Positions 19,528 through 29,247 of a DNA stretch of 64,000 nt are shown here, piece after piece; within the stretch, counting starts at the first letter, position 1, and every line of letters starts with the position of its first letter. The stretch comes from Ancylobacter sp. TS-1 (GTDB lineage Bacteria > Pseudomonadota > Alphaproteobacteria > Rhizobiales > Xanthobacteraceae), in NCBI RefSeq assembly GCF_009223885.1, contig NZ_CP045144.1:2716001-2780000 (forward strand), given 5' to 3'. A program made the translations under genes and the position numbers. The notes beneath the pieces were generated by a model, which was not told the DNA's origin, did no database searches, and saw only the letters and a program-made list of their open reading frames with translations.

Positions 19528-20390
19528 CCGGCGTGACTGACGCTTCCCGCCCGTCGGAGAGCTATTACCACCTTCATCTCGTGTCGGATTCAACCGGCGA
19601 GACGCTGATGAGCGTCGGCCGCGCGGCGGCGGCGCAGTACAATCTCAAGCCCATCGAGCACATTTACCCGCTGGTGCGGGCGCACAAGCAGCTCGACAAG
19701 GTGATCCAGGCCATCGAGGAATATCCCGGCATCGTGCTCTACACGCTGACCGACCGGGAACTGCGCGACCGGCTGAAGACCTATTGCCGCGACAACGGAA
19801 TCCCGGTCCTGTCGGTGCTGGCGCCGGTAGTGCAGCTCTTCCAGGCCTATCTCGGCGGCGCGCCGGAGCCGCGTGTGGGCGGCCAGCACCAGCTCGACGG
19901 CGACTATTTCCGCCGCATCGACGCGATGAACTTCACCGTCATGCACGATGACGGCCAGCATGTGGACGGGCTGGAAGCGGCCGACGTCGTGCTGCTTGGC
20001 ATTTCGCGGTCGTCCAAGACGCCGACCAGCATCTATCTCGCCAATCGCGGCATCAAGACCGCCAACATCCCGCTGGTGCCCGGCCTTCCGGTGCCGCCGG
20101 GCCTGTCGGAACTGCGCCGTCCGCTGGTGGTCGGCCTCGTCGCCAGCGCCGACCGCGTGGTGGAAATCCGCCGCAACCGCCTGCTCGGGCTCAATGCCGC
20201 CCAGCCCGCCGACGCCTATATCGACCGCGAGCGCGTCGCCGAGGAAATCGCCTTCTCGCGCCGGCTGTGCGCGCGCCATGGCTGGCCGATGATCGACGTT
20301 ACCCGCCGCTCCATCGAGGAGACGGCGGCAGCCATCATCGGCCTGCTGCAGGAGCACCGCCGCAAGCTCGCCGAGCAGACGAATGCCTGA
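19524..20390 (+). CDS. pyruvate, phosphate dikinase regulatory protein (kinase/phosphorylase)
   Basis: This DUF299-family protein switches pyruvate phosphate dikinase (or PEP synthase) off and on by ADP-dependent phosphorylation and phosphate-dependent dephosphorylation of a threonine. The start of the conserved domain is YYHLHLVSDSTGETL. The nucleotide-binding P-loop is GISRSSKT at about residue 159-166. The length is about 288 residues from the ATG at 19524; a GTG at 19533 is an equally good start. The frame stays open upstream to 19350 but that part is not conserved and covers the origin. The gene is the first rightward gene after oriC, as in Caulobacter, and overlaps maf. Confidence 0.92.
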   Translation: MTGVTDASRPSESYYHLHLVSDSTGETLMSVGRAAAAQYNLKPIEHIYPLVRAHKQLDKVIQAIEEYPGIVLYTLTDRELRDRLKTYCRDNGIPVLSVLAPVVQLFQAYLGGAPEPRVGGQHQLDGDYFRRIDAMNFTVMHDDGQHVDGLEAADVVLLGISRSSKTPTSIYLANRGIKTANIPLVPGLPVPPGLSELRRPLVVGLVASADRVVEIRRNRLLGLNAAQPADAYIDRERVAEEIAFSRRLCARHGWPMIDVTRRSIEETAAAIIGLLQEHRRKLAEQTNA

Positions 20391-21015
20391 AACGATGCCG
20401 GAAAATCCGCTCTGGCGCGGGAATGACGCGCTTGTGCTGGCCTCGAAGAGCACCGCCCGCCGGGCGCTTCTCGCCGGCGCCGGACTGCCCTTCGAGGCAA
20501 CGAGCGTCGATGTCGACGAGCGCGCGCTGGAAGCCGGGGCGGTCGCCGGCGGAGCAGGTCCGCGCGAGGTCGCCCGCGTGCTGGCACGGGCCAAGGCGCT
20601 CGCCGGCAGCGCGCTGCATCCGGGCCGGCTGGTGATCGGCGCCGACCAGACGCTGGCACTGGGCGGCGAGGTCTTCCACAAGCCGGCGGATCGTGCCAGC
20701 GCCCGCGTCCAGATCGCCCGCCTCTCCGGCCGGGCCCACCATCTGCATTCCGCCCTGGCGCTCGCCCACGACGGCGCGGTCCTGTTCGAGACGGTGGAGA
20801 GCGCGGCGCTGACCATGCGCCCGCTGGACGCCGCCGCCCTCGACGCCTATCTGGACACTGCCGGCGCGGCGGTACTGTCCAGCGTCGGCGGCTACCAGCT
20901 CGAAGGGCTGGGCATCCATCTGTTCGAGCGGGTCGAGGGCGACCATTCGGTGATCCTCGGCCTGCCGCTTCTGCCGCTGCTTGCCTTTCTGCGCCGCCTC
21001 GGAGTTCTGCTGTGA
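20383..21015 (+). CDS. Maf family nucleotide pyrophosphatase
   Basis: Maf proteins hydrolyse non-canonical or modified nucleoside triphosphates (dTTP/UTP or m7GTP type) to the monophosphate. The 210-residue protein has the N-terminal [16 protein letters not shown] motif (S21-R27), the ADQTL segment with the catalytic aspartate, and the central GGYQLEG motif. The first motif has lysine where many Maf proteins have asparagine or glutamine, a common alphaproteobacterial variant. The start overlaps the stop of the PPDK regulatory gene by 8 nt, and aroE overlaps its stop by 4 nt, so the four-gene run from the regulator to coaE is an operon. The substrate class is not clear. Confidence 0.93.
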   Translation: MPETMPENPLWRGNDALVLASKSTARRALLAGAGLPFEATSVDVDERALEAGAVAGGAGPREVARVLARAKALAGSALHPGRLVIGADQTLALGGEVFHKPADRASARVQIARLSGRAHHLHSALALAHDGAVLFETVESAALTMRPLDAAALDAYLDTAGAAVLSSVGGYQLEGLGIHLFERVEGDHSVILGLPLLPLLAFLRRLGVLL

Positions 21016-21872
21016 CACGCCCCATCGGAACCCGCCGCGCCGCCGTCATCGGCCATCCCGTTGCCCATTCGCGCTCGCCGCTGATCCATGGCTATTGGCT
21101 GCGGCAGCACGGCATCGACGGCGATTACGGCCTGCGCGACGTGGCACCGGAGGCCATAGAGGGGTTTCTGGCCGATTTCGCCACCTCCGGCCTCGTCGGC
21201 GCCAACGTCACCGTGCCGCACAAGGAGGCCGCCTTCCGCGCCGCGACCTATCGCGATCCGGTGGCGCAGGCGCTGGGCGCCGTCAACACGCTGTGGCTCG
21301 AGGAGGACCGCCTGCACGGCGCCAATACCGACGTCCACGGCTTCCTCGCCAATCTCGACGCCGCCGAGCCGGACTGGGCACGCGCGCTCGGCGAGGCGGT
21401 GGTGCTGGGCGCGGGCGGCGCCGCGCGGGCGGTCGTCTACGGGCTCGTCAGCCGTGGGCTCGACCGCGTGGTGGTGGCCAACCGCACCCGCGCCCGCGCC
21501 GAGGCGCTGCGCGAGCAGTTCGGTCCCGCCGTGCTGCCGGTCGACTGGCGCGACCTCGCCGGCCGGCTCAATGGCTGTCGGCTGCTGGTCAACACCACCT
21601 CGCTCGGCATGAAGGGCCAGCCGCCGCTCGACATCGATCTGGCGGCGCTGTCGCCGGACGCACTGGTGACCGATATCGTCTATGTCCCGCTGGAGACGCC
21701 GCTGCTCAAGGCCGCAAAGGCGCGTGGGCTGGCCACGGTGGACGGGCTCGGCATGCTGCTGCACCAGGCGGTGCCGGGCTTCGAGCGCTGGTTCGGCGTG
21801 CGCCCGCAGGTCACGCCCGAATTGCGCGCCCTCGTCCTCGCCGATCTCGCCGCCAAGGGTCAGTTGACGTGA
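21012..21872 (+). CDS. aroE: shikimate dehydrogenase (NADP+)
   Basis: AroE reduces 3-dehydroshikimate to shikimate with NADPH in aromatic amino-acid synthesis. The 286-residue protein shows the shikimate-binding [10 protein letters not shown] near residue 20-30. Catalytic K71 is in NVTVPHK and catalytic D107 in GANTD. The NADP fold is [15 protein letters not shown] near 135, with NRTRARAE (phosphate-binding basic residues) after it. The start is GTG overlapping the maf stop in the form GTGA, and the same GTGA pattern joins it to coaE. Confidence 0.97.
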   Translation: MTRPIGTRRAAVIGHPVAHSRSPLIHGYWLRQHGIDGDYGLRDVAPEAIEGFLADFATSGLVGANVTVPHKEAAFRAATYRDPVAQALGAVNTLWLEEDRLHGANTDVHGFLANLDAAEPDWARALGEAVVLGAGGAARAVVYGLVSRGLDRVVVANRTRARAEALREQFGPAVLPVDWRDLAGRLNGCRLLVNTTSLGMKGQPPLDIDLAALSPDALVTDIVYVPLETPLLKAAKARGLATVDGLGMLLHQAVPGFERWFGVRPQVTPELRALVLADLAAKGQLT

Positions 21873-22495
21873 CGGCGAGGCTTCCCTTCCGGCTCGGCCT
21901 CACCGGCTCCATCGGCATGGGAAAGTCGACCACGGCGGGCATTTTCCGCGACTTCGGCGTGCCGGTGCACGATGCGGACGCTGCCGTGCACGCGCTCTAT
22001 GGCGCGGAAGGGGTGGCCCCGGTCGAGGCGGCCTTTCCCGGCGTCACCGTCGGCGGGCGGATCGACCGCACCCTGCTCGGCGCCCGCGTGCTCGGCGACG
22101 AGGCGGCGATGAAGCGGCTGGAAGCCATCGTGCATCCGCTGGTGCGGGCCCGCGAGCAGGATTTCCTCGCCCGCGCCGCAGCATCCGGCGAGGATATCGC
22201 CGTGCTCGACATCCCGCTGCTGTTTGAGAACGGCACGCAGGGCCGGGTCGACGCGGTGGTGGTGGTCACGGCGCCGGAAACGGTGCAGCGTGCGCGGGTT
22301 CTGTCGCGGCCGGGAATGACCGAGGCGAAATTCGCGGCGATCCTGTCGCGGCAGGTGCCCGATTCGGAAAAATGCCGCCGCGCCGACTATGTGATCGACA
22401 CCGGGCATGGGCTCGACCACGCCCGCGCCGAGGTGGCGGCCTTGCTGGACAGGCTGCGCGAGAAAATCGGCAGGAAGGAAGTTGGCGATGCGTGA
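21869..22495 (+). CDS. coaE: dephospho-CoA kinase
   Basis: CoaE phosphorylates the 3'-hydroxyl of dephospho-CoA, the last step of coenzyme A synthesis. With the GTG start at 21869 the protein has 208 residues. The P-loop [12 protein letters not shown] is at about 11-22, the substrate segment VHDADAAVH follows, and [11 protein letters not shown] matches the conserved D-x-P-L-L-F-E motif. The lid region carries [12 protein letters not shown]. The start codon shares GTGA with the aroE stop, and dnaQ begins 8 nt before the coaE stop. Confidence 0.96.
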   Translation: MTARLPFRLGLTGSIGMGKSTTAGIFRDFGVPVHDADAAVHALYGAEGVAPVEAAFPGVTVGGRIDRTLLGARVLGDEAAMKRLEAIVHPLVRAREQDFLARAAASGEDIAVLDIPLLFENGTQGRVDAVVVVTAPETVQRARVLSRPGMTEAKFAAILSRQVPDSEKCRRADYVIDTGHGLDHARAEVAALLDRLREKIGRKEVGDA

Positions 22496-23186
22496 GATCG
22501 TTCTCGATACCGAGACGACGGGTCTGAACCCGCTGACCGGCGACCGCCTGGTCGAGATCGGCTGCGTCGAGATCCTCAACCGCATCCCGACGGGGCAGGT
22601 CTATCATGTCTATCTCAACCCCCAGCGCGACATGCCGGTCGAGGCGTTCAACGTGCACGGTCTGTCGGCCGAGTTCCTCGCCGACAAGCCGCTCTTCGCC
22701 CATGTGGTGGAGGACTTCCTCGCCTTCATCGGCAACGACCCGCTGGTGATCCACAATGCGGCGTTCGACATCGGCTTCATCAATGCCGAGCTGGCGAAGG
22801 TGGCCCGCCCCGCGCTCACCTTCGACCGGGTGGTGGACACGCTGTCCCTCGCGCGGCGCCGTCATCCGGGTGCGTCGAATCGTCTCGACGACCTCATGGC
22901 GCGCTACGGAATCGACAGCTCGCGCCGCACCAAGCACGGGGCGCTGCTCGATTCCGAACTGCTGGCGGAAGTCTATGCGGAGCTGTGCGGGGGCAAGCAG
23001 ACGGCGCTGAGCCTCTCCGTCGCGGAGACGGGGGCGAGCGTCGCGGTCGGCAGCGTCGCGGTGCCCCAGCAGCGCCCGCGCCCGCTGGCGCCGCGCGTCA
23101 GTGCGGCGGAAGCCGCCGCGCATGAGGCCTTCGTCGCCACGCTGGGCGACAGCGCCATCTGGAAGGACTACGCGGCCGAGAGCTGA
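22488..23186 (+). CDS. dnaQ: DNA polymerase III subunit epsilon
   Basis: The epsilon subunit is the 3'-5' proofreading exonuclease of the replicative polymerase. The 232-residue protein starts [15 protein letters not shown], with metal ligands D7 and E9 (ExoI motif). ExoII is [13 protein letters not shown], and the ExoIII histidine/aspartate region includes [15 protein letters not shown]. The C-terminal tail after about residue 185 is the flexible part that would contact the alpha subunit. It overlaps coaE by 8 nt and is the last gene of the run that begins at the origin; secB converges on it. Confidence 0.96.
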   Translation: MREIVLDTETTGLNPLTGDRLVEIGCVEILNRIPTGQVYHVYLNPQRDMPVEAFNVHGLSAEFLADKPLFAHVVEDFLAFIGNDPLVIHNAAFDIGFINAELAKVARPALTFDRVVDTLSLARRRHPGASNRLDDLMARYGIDSSRRTKHGALLDSELLAEVYAELCGGKQTALSLSVAETGASVAVGSVAVPQQRPRPLAPRVSAAEAAAHEAFVATLGDSAIWKDYAAES

Positions 23187-23226
23187 GGCTGCCGGCCGCG
23201 TTTTTCGTCGTCGGGAAAGCGCCCGC

Positions 23227-23694
23227 TCAGGAGGCGAGCACGCCGCTCGGCGCGGTCTTCGCCATGCGCTGACGGTAGAGCGTCACGAAGTCCACCGGGT
23301 CGATCAGCAGCGGCGGGAAGCCGCCATTGCGCACGGTGTCGGACACGATCTGGCGCGCGAAGGGGAACAGCATGCGCGGGCATTCGATCAGGATGAAGGG
23401 GTGGATCGTCTCCTGCGCCACGTTCTGGGCGCGGAAGATGCCGGCATAGACCAGTTCGAGCGCGAACAGGGTCTTGCCGCCGAACTCGGCCTTCGCCTCG
23501 ATCTTCAGCTCGACCTCGTATTCGCTGCCCTCGCGCACCGGGCGGGCATTGACGTTGATCTGGATGCCGATCTGCGGCTGGCCCTTGACCACCAGCGATT
23601 CCGGCGCGCCCGGATTCTCGAAGGACAGGTCCTTGGTGTACTGGGTCAGCACCTGCAGCGTCGGAAGCGTCGCGGCGTTTTCGGTCTCGGCCAT
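23227..23694 (-). CDS. secB: protein-export chaperone SecB
   Basis: SecB keeps precursor proteins unfolded and passes them to SecA. The 155-residue product has the family core [18 protein letters not shown] near the N-terminus and the C-terminal segment [21 protein letters not shown]. The ATG at 23694 is chosen because the conserved core begins about 15 residues later; the frame is open upstream to 23808 with non-conserved sequence. It converges with dnaQ and diverges from the Tim44-like gene. Position next to dnaQ is conserved in alphaproteobacteria. Confidence 0.96.
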   Translation of the reverse strand: MAETENAATLPTLQVLTQYTKDLSFENPGAPESLVVKGQPQIGIQINVNARPVREGSEYEVELKIEAKAEFGGKTLFALELVYAGIFRAQNVAQETIHPFILIECPRMLFPFARQIVSDTVRNGGFPPLLIDPVDFVTLYRQRMAKTAPSGVLAS

Positions 23695-24086
23695 TGAAAT
23701 CTCCGTGGGGTCGCCGGTCGGGCCCGTTGGGGCGCCGGCGCATGGTGCCGCTGGGTCGGTGCATCCGCCGCAGACGGTCTTGGGCATTCGGGCGGGTGTC
23801 GCTAACACGGTTGACCGCCGGTCACAAGCCGACCGCCCCGGCGCGGCCGGGTTGGCGCTGCGGCTTCGCTTGCTCTACTGTCCACGCACGATGATCGGCC
23901 GTGCGCCGCCGGACGTGATGACCCAGCGTCATGGAACGGGGTGGCGAAATCGGCCGGACGTCGTAAATAGGTCATGGAAGGTGCCGGGACCGTACCGCCT
24001 TGGAACGGGCCGCGCACGCACCACATGTCAGTCAACGAAGCACCGGAAGACGGCTCCGGCGGCGGTACAGAACGGCGAACTGCGAC
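23695..24086. other. 392-bp gap between secB and the Tim44-like gene
   Basis: This divergent intergenic region should hold promoters for secB and for the Tim44-mltA-smr-xre run. No RNA gene, repeat or convincing reading frame is seen. The gene fxsA, often present here in relatives, is absent. Confidence 0.4.
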
Positions 24087-24824
24087 GTGTTCGATATTTA
24101 TACGATCATCTTCCTGGCCCTCGCCGTATTCATCTTCATACGGCTGCGCAGCGTGCTGGGACAACGGACGGGGCGCGAGCGGCCGCCCTACGATCCCTAT
24201 TCGCGCCGCGACGCCGCCAAGGCTCCGGCCGGGGCCTCCGACAAGGTGGTGAATTTCCCCGGCACGGCCGAGAAGCCCGTGCTTCCCGAGCCGGTGGAGC
24301 CGGTCGAGCCCGCCGCCGACAGCGACGAGCCGGCGCCCGCGCGCTGGGCCGGCGTCGCCGAGGTCGGCTCGGCGGTGGCCAACGGCCTCGACGCCATCGC
24401 CGCGCAGGAGAAGGGCTTCGACGCCCAGCACTTCCTCACCGGCGCCCGTGCCGCCTATGAGATGATCGTCGTCGCCTTCGCCAATGGCGACCGCGCCAGT
24501 TTGCGCGACCTGCTGGCCCGCGACGTCTTCGACGGCTTCTCCGCCGCCATCGCCGAGCGCGAGCAGCGCGGCGAGACGATGGAGACGCAGTTCGTCGGCG
24601 TCGAGAAGGCCGAAATCATCGAGGCCGGCGCCAAGGGCCGCTCCGCGCAGATCACCGTGCGCTTCCACTCCCAGCTCATCTCGGCGACGCGCGACCGTTC
24701 GGGTGCCGTCATCGACGGCGACGCCGAGCAGGTGGCCGATGTCACCGATGTGTGGACCTTCTCCCGCGAACTCGGCGCCCGCGACCCGAACTGGAAGCTG
24801 GTCGCTACCGAAGCGGCTTCGTGA
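24087..24824 (+). CDS. Tim44/TimA family membrane-anchored protein
   Basis: The protein has an N-terminal membrane anchor (DIYTIIFLALAVFIFIRLRSVLG), a proline- and glutamate-rich linker at about 40-85 and a C-terminal Tim44-like domain. That domain runs from about residue 110, with FLTGARAAYEMIVVAFANGD and RDLLARDVFDGF. Bacterial TimA proteins are relatives of the mitochondrial import motor subunit Tim44 and bind the inner membrane; their role in bacteria is not firmly set. The GTG at 24087 is the likely start because the membrane anchor follows at once. It is 245 residues long and is followed by mltA after 12 nt, the usual alphaproteobacterial order secB/timA/mltA. Confidence 0.88.
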   Translation: MFDIYTIIFLALAVFIFIRLRSVLGQRTGRERPPYDPYSRRDAAKAPAGASDKVVNFPGTAEKPVLPEPVEPVEPAADSDEPAPARWAGVAEVGSAVANGLDAIAAQEKGFDAQHFLTGARAAYEMIVVAFANGDRASLRDLLARDVFDGFSAAIAEREQRGETMETQFVGVEKAEIIEAGAKGRSAQITVRFHSQLISATRDRSGAVIDGDAEQVADVTDVWTFSRELGARDPNWKLVATEAAS

Positions 24825-24836
24825 GAAGATGACGGG

Positions 24837-26123
24837 GTGCGCGCCCATCTCGTCATCCTTGCTGCCGCCGGTCTCCTGACCGGCACGCTGCCGCCTGCCG
24901 GGCCGGGTCCGTTCGCCGGCTCGGGTCTCGCTTTGGCCGCTGCCGCGCCCCCTCCCGTCCTGTTTCCGCAGGCCGCCCTCGAACCGTCGAGCTTCGAGGC
25001 GCTGCCCGGCTGGCCGGCCGACGACCACGCGGCCGCCTTCGCCGCCTTCCGCCGCAGCTGCGCGCGCATCGCCGCCAGGCCGGATCTCGTGCAGCCGCCG
25101 CGCCCGGTCTTCACCGCCCTGCGTTCGGTCTGCGCCCGCGCCGCGCATCTGCCGGCACAGCCGGGCGACGCCTGGGCCCGGGCCTTCTTCGAGAAAGAAT
25201 TCCGCCCCTTCCGCATCGCCGGGCTGGAGCGGACGGAAGGCTTCCTCACCGGCTATTACGAGCCGGAGGTGGAAGGCGCACGCACGCCCTCCGCCGAATT
25301 CGCCACCCCGCTTTATCGTCGCCCGCCCGATCTTGTGGTCGAGGCACCGCCTAAGGACGGGCCGCCGGCCAATAAGGGCCAGGCGTTCCGCAAGGTCGAT
25401 GGCGGGCTCGTGCCCTATTTCGACCGCCCCGCCATCGAGGACGGCGCGCTCGCGGGCAAGGGGCTTGAGGTCGCCTGGATCCGTGACCCGGCCGATGCCT
25501 TCTTCGCCCACATACAGGGCTCGGTGCGCGTGCGCCTGCCGGACGGCGAGGTGCTGCGCCTCAATTATGACGGCCATAACGGCCAGCCCTACACGCCGGT
25601 CGGGCGTCTCCTGATCGAGCGCGGGCTGGTGCCGCGCGAGAAGATGTCGATGGACGCCATCCGCGCCTATATCGCCGCCCATCCCGAGGAAGGGCGCGAG
25701 CTGATGCGGCAGAACCGCTCCTACATCTTCTTCCGCGTCGCCCATGAGCTGAAGGGCGATGACGGCGCCATCGGCGCGCAGGGGCTGCCGGTGACGGCCG
25801 GCCGTTCCATCGCCGTCGACAAGACGATCCATGTCTACGGCACGCCCTTCTATATCGACGCGGCGCTGCCCACCGGCGCGGACGGGGCGGTCGAGCCCTT
25901 CGAGCGGCTGATGATCGCGCAGGACACCGGCTCCGCCATCATCGGGCCGGCGCGGGCCGACATCTTCTTCGGCGCCGGACCCGAAGCGGGCGCCATTGCG
26001 GGCCGCATCCAGCATCCGGGCGATTTCTTCGTGCTGCTGCCACGCGCACTCGATCCTGCGCGCCGCCACGTGCCGCTGCCGCCCGTGCGGCCGGCGGTGC
26101 CCGCCGCTGTGGCGACGCCATGA
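24837..26123 (+). CDS. mltA: membrane-bound lytic murein transglycosylase A
   Basis: MltA cleaves the glycan strand of peptidoglycan, leaving 1,6-anhydro ends. The 428-residue product begins with a hydrophobic export signal (residues 1-37, ending L-A-A-A-A) without a clear lipobox cysteine, so it may be periplasmic rather than a lipoprotein. The MltA domain covers about 120-320, with GFLTGYYEPEVEG and YFDRPAIEDG. The C-terminal 3D domain holds the catalytic aspartate in AQDTGSAIIGPARADIFFG. The start is GTG, and smr overlaps its stop by four bases. Confidence 0.94.
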   Translation: MRAHLVILAAAGLLTGTLPPAGPGPFAGSGLALAAAAPPPVLFPQAALEPSSFEALPGWPADDHAAAFAAFRRSCARIAARPDLVQPPRPVFTALRSVCARAAHLPAQPGDAWARAFFEKEFRPFRIAGLERTEGFLTGYYEPEVEGARTPSAEFATPLYRRPPDLVVEAPPKDGPPANKGQAFRKVDGGLVPYFDRPAIEDGALAGKGLEVAWIRDPADAFFAHIQGSVRVRLPDGEVLRLNYDGHNGQPYTPVGRLLIERGLVPREKMSMDAIRAYIAAHPEEGRELMRQNRSYIFFRVAHELKGDDGAIGAQGLPVTAGRSIAVDKTIHVYGTPFYIDAALPTGADGAVEPFERLMIAQDTGSAIIGPARADIFFGAGPEAGAIAGRIQHPGDFFVLLPRALDPARRHVPLPPVRPAVPAAVATP

Positions 26124-26716
26124 GCGCGGGCGAAAGCGGGTCCGGGCGTCCGCGCCGCCGCCGCCCCCTCCAGGCGGAGGAGCGGGCGCTGTGGGACCAT
26201 GTCACCCGCTCGATCCAGCCGCTCAAGCCGCTGCCGCGCCTTGCCGAGGCGGCCGAGCCGCCGCCGGAGGCGATCCCGCCCGAAGCGGAAAAGCCGAAAC
26301 CCCCGAAGCCCGTCGCTGCCTCGCCCGCGCCCAAGCCGCGCCCCGGCCCGCCGGCGCTCGCCCCGCTCGAGCCGAAGCTGCGCCGCCGGCTCTCGCGCGG
26401 CGCCGAGGTGGATGCGCGGCTCGACCTGCACGGGCTGACCCAGGCCGCCGCCCATGGCCGGCTCATCGCCTTCCTGCGCGGCGCCCAGGGGGCCGGCCAT
26501 GGGCTTGTGCTGGTGATCACCGGCAAGGGCGGCGAGGGGCCGCATGTGCTGGCCGGCGAGGGCGGGCGCGGCGTGCTGCGCCGGCTGGTGCCGCAATGGC
26601 TGGCGGCGCCCGAGCTGCGCGCCGTGGTGGTCGGCTTCGAGACCGCCGGGCGCGGCCATGGCGGCGAGGGCGCGCTTTATGTCCGGGTACGCCGCACGCG
26701 GGAGGGCCGGTCATGA
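26120..26716 (+). CDS. Smr domain protein (MutS2-type nuclease-like domain)
   Basis: This 198-residue protein has a basic, proline-rich N-terminal half and a C-terminal Smr domain from about residue 95. The domain shows LDLHGLTQAAAHGRLIAFL and the glycine-rich VITGKGGEG, the LDxH and TGxG motifs of the family. Smr domains have nicking endonuclease activity in some proteins; the role of this stand-alone type is not established. Its coding frame overlaps both mltA (ATGA) and the following xre gene (ATGA), which indicates tight translational coupling. Confidence 0.92.
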   Translation: MSAGESGSGRPRRRRPLQAEERALWDHVTRSIQPLKPLPRLAEAAEPPPEAIPPEAEKPKPPKPVAASPAPKPRPGPPALAPLEPKLRRRLSRGAEVDARLDLHGLTQAAAHGRLIAFLRGAQGAGHGLVLVITGKGGEGPHVLAGEGGRGVLRRLVPQWLAAPELRAVVVGFETAGRGHGGEGALYVRVRRTREGRS

Positions 26717-27078
26717 CCCCGTTCGGCCGCCGCATGCGCGAGATGCGCGCCGAGCGTGGAGTGACGCTCTCGCAGATGGCCGGCCAGATCGGCGTCTCGG
26801 CCGCCTATCTCTCGGCGCTGGAGCACGGCAAGCGCGGCCAGCCGACCTTCATGCTGCTCCAGCGCATCATGGCCTATTTCAACGTGATCTGGGACGAGGC
26901 CGAGGCGCTGCGCCTGCTGGCGGAAATCTCCGATCCGCGCGTCGTGGTCGACACGTCGGGCCTCTCCCCGGAAGCGACCGAACTGGCCAATCTGCTCGCC
27001 CGCGAGATCGCCACCCTGCCGCCCGAGGCGGTGGCCGAGCTGCTTGGCCGGCTGAAGATACTGGGGCGACCGGGATGA
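26713..27078 (+). CDS. XRE family helix-turn-helix regulator
   Basis: This 121-residue protein is almost entirely a Cro/CI-type DNA-binding domain (residues 3-65) with the helix-turn-helix TLSQMAGQIGVSAAYLSALEHGKRG, followed by a short helical tail. It is conserved downstream of smr in Hyphomicrobiales, but the target genes are not known. It ends 11 bp before a parS site and is convergent with hslU. It probably acts as a dimer on a nearby or global target; nothing in the sequence names it. Confidence 0.88.
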   Translation: MTPFGRRMREMRAERGVTLSQMAGQIGVSAAYLSALEHGKRGQPTFMLLQRIMAYFNVIWDEAEALRLLAEISDPRVVVDTSGLSPEATELANLLAREIATLPPEAVAELLGRLKILGRPG

Positions 27079-27089
27079 CGCCCCGTTCC

Positions 27090-27105
27090 CGTTTCACGTG
27101 AAACC
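27090..27105. other. parS site between xre and hslU
   Basis: CGTTTCACGTGAAACC carries a perfect 14-bp palindromic parS core GTTTCACGTGAAAC and differs from the 16-bp consensus only at the two outer bases. It is the one parS found on the right side of the proposed origin, in the gap between two convergent genes. Confidence 0.8.
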
Positions 27106-27140
27106 GTGAGTCGGCTCACGGTCGTCGTTACGGAGCCGAT

Positions 27141-28451
27141 TCAGAGTATGTAGCGGCTCAGATCGGTGTTGCCGGCGAGGTCGGCGACGCGCTCGCGCAC
27201 ATAGGCACCATCGACCGTCACGCTCTCGCCCGAACGGTCCGGCGCGGTGAAGGACAATTCGTCCAGCACCCGCTCGATCACCGTCTGCAGCCGCCGCGCG
27301 CCGATGTTCTCGACGCTGGCATTCACCTGAACGGCGATGTCGGCCAGCGCCTCGATGGCGTCGTCGGTGAAGCTCAGCGTGACGCCTTCCGTGCCCATCA
27401 GCGCCACCGACTGCTTGACGAGGCTGGCCTCGGTCTCGGTGAGGATGCGGCGGAAATCCTCGCGGGTCAGCGCCTCCAGCTCGACGCGGATCGGCAGGCG
27501 GCCCTGCAGCTCGGGCAGCAGGTCGGAAGGCTTCGACACGTGGAAGGCGCCCGAGGCGATGAACAATATGTGGTCGGTCTTCACCGGGCCGTGCTTGGTC
27601 GAGACGGTGGTGCCCTCGATCAGCGGCAGCAGGTCGCGCTGCACGCCCTCGCGGGAGACGTCGGCGCCGCCGCGCCGCTCGGAGCCGGCGATCTTGTCGA
27701 TCTCGTCGAGGAAGACGATGCCGTTCTCCTCCACCGAGCGGATCGCCTCCTGCACGATGGCGTCCTGGTCGATCAGCTTGTCGGCCTCTTCCGAGAGCAG
27801 CAGCGGGTGGGCGTCCTTCACCGTGACGCGGCGCGGTTTGGAGCGCCCGCCAAAGGCCTTGCCGAGCATGTCGCCCAGCGAGACGGCGCCCATCTGCGCG
27901 CCCGGCATGCCGGGAATCTCGAACATCGGCATGCCGGGGCCGCCGCCGGAGGAGACCTCGATCTCGATTTCCTTGTCGTCCATCAGCCCGTCGCGCAGCT
28001 TCTTGCGGAAGCTCTCGCGCGTGCCGGGCGAGGCGGTGGCACCGACGAGGGCGTCGAGCACCCGCTCCTCGGCGGCCAGATGCGCCTTCGCCTCGACGCC
28101 CTTGCGGCGCACGTCGCGCACCAGCCCGATGCCGATCTCGACGAGATCGCGGATGATCTGCTCGACATCGCGCCCGACATAGCCGACCTCGGTGAACTTG
28201 GTCGCCTCGACCTTGAGGAAGGGCGCCCCGGCCAGCTTGGCGAGACGACGGGAGATTTCCGTCTTGCCGACGCCGGTGGGGCCGATCATCAGAATGTTTT
28301 TCGGCAGCACCTCCTCGCGCAGCTGGCCTTCAAGCTGCTGGCGCCGCCAGCGGTTGCGCAGGGCGATGGCGACCGCGCGCTTGGCCTTGTGCTGGCCGAC
28401 AATGTAGCGGTCGAGCTCGGAGACGATTTCGCGGGGCGAGAAGCTGGTCAT
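27141..28451 (-). CDS. hslU: ATP-dependent protease ATPase subunit HslU
   Basis: HslU is the AAA+ unfoldase that feeds substrates to HslV. The 436-residue protein has Walker [10 protein letters not shown] at about 59-67, the pore motif GYVGRDVEQ and Walker [13 protein letters not shown] variable intermediate domain lies around 110-220, with a methionine/glycine-rich stretch. It ends in LSRYIL, whose C-terminal tail docks into HslV. It lies downstream of hslV, separated by a 135-bp region holding two GC-rich hairpins. Heat-shock control is expected from the family, but no clear RpoH promoter was recognised. Confidence 0.97.
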   Translation of the reverse strand: MTSFSPREIVSELDRYIVGQHKAKRAVAIALRNRWRRQQLEGQLREEVLPKNILMIGPTGVGKTEISRRLAKLAGAPFLKVEATKFTEVGYVGRDVEQIIRDLVEIGIGLVRDVRRKGVEAKAHLAAEERVLDALVGATASPGTRESFRKKLRDGLMDDKEIEIEVSSGGGPGMPMFEIPGMPGAQMGAVSLGDMLGKAFGGRSKPRRVTVKDAHPLLLSEEADKLIDQDAIVQEAIRSVEENGIVFLDEIDKIAGSERRGGADVSREGVQRDLLPLIEGTTVSTKHGPVKTDHILFIASGAFHVSKPSDLLPELQGRLPIRVELEALTREDFRRILTETEASLVKQSVALMGTEGVTLSFTDDAIEALADIAVQVNASVENIGARRLQTVIERVLDELSFTAPDRSGESVTVDGAYVRERVADLAGNTDLSRYIL

Positions 28452-28469
28452 GAATCCGGTCTTCTGATT

Positions 28470-28586
28470 GGAGCCGTCATCCCGGCCGGAGCCCGAAGGG
28501 CGGAGAGCCGGGATCGTAAGCCGAGGCGGGCAGAGCCTGAAAGCGGTCCCGGATCGCCTTCGGCGTCCGGGACGAGGGGGCGCGGA
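28470..28586. repeat. double-hairpin intergenic repeat within hslVU
   Basis: Two perfect inverted repeats are present: ATCCCGGC (28479-28486) with GCCGGGAT (28507-28514), and GTCCCGGA (28546-28553) with TCCGGGAC (28566-28573). The same two arm pairs occur at 34919-35008 in the opposite order, so this is a dispersed two-hairpin element in one orientation. Lying between hslV and hslU, it would be transcribed and could stabilise or trim the mRNA. Confidence 0.75.
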
Positions 28587-29132
28587 TTACCCGATCGTCT
28601 CCACCACGACGTTCTGGTTGGTGTAGATGCAGATGTCGGCGGCGATGGAAAGGCTCCGGCGCACGATCGCCTCGGCGTCCTGCCCGCTGTCGGCCAGCGC
28701 CCGCGCGGCCGCCAGCGCATAGCCGCCGCCCGAGCCGATGGCGGCGATGCCGCCCTCCGGCTCCAGCACGTCGCCGGTGCCGGTCAGCACCAGCGTCACC
28801 GAGGCGTCGGCGACGATCATCATCGCTTCCAGCCGGCGCAGGTAACGGTCGGTGCGCCAGTCCTTGGCCAGTTCGACACAGGCGCGCTGAAGCTGGCCGG
28901 GATACTGCTCCAGCTTCGCCTCCAGCCGCTCGAAAAGGGTGAAGGCGTCCGCCGTGGCGCCGGCGAAGCCGCCGATGACGTCGCCCTTGCCGAGCCGGCG
29001 CACCTTGCGGGCGTTCGACTTCATCACCGTGTTGCCGAGCGTCACCTGCCCGTCGCCGCCGATGGCGACGCGCCCGCCATTGCGGACGGAAACGATTGTG
29101 GTGCCGTAGATCGTGTCGGGGGAATGGCTCAT
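28587..29132 (-). CDS. hslV: ATP-dependent protease peptidase subunit HslV
   Basis: HslV is the proteasome-like threonine protease partner of HslU. The 181-residue precursor has a ten-residue N-terminal propeptide before the mature end [20 protein letters not shown], whose first threonine (T11) is the nucleophile. Further conserved parts are [20 protein letters not shown] and the C-terminal [15 protein letters not shown]. The ATG at 29132 fits the usual short propeptide of alphaproteobacterial HslV; the open frame upstream is not conserved. hslV is transcribed first, then hslU. Confidence 0.96.
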   Translation of the reverse strand: MSHSPDTIYGTTIVSVRNGGRVAIGGDGQVTLGNTVMKSNARKVRRLGKGDVIGGFAGATADAFTLFERLEAKLEQYPGQLQRACVELAKDWRTDRYLRRLEAMMIVADASVTLVLTGTGDVLEPEGGIAAIGSGGGYALAAARALADSGQDAEAIVRRSLSIAADICIYTNQNVVVETIG

Positions 29133-29247
29133 GCAGGGCTCTGCTGTCGGGGCGAAGGGCGTGGGTCGAGGCCGTCGAGAGCCCTTACTTAAGCCCTCCC
29201 CGCCCCAGCGCAACTCGCCGCGCCGGGACGGCGAGCGGCCTTCGCCC

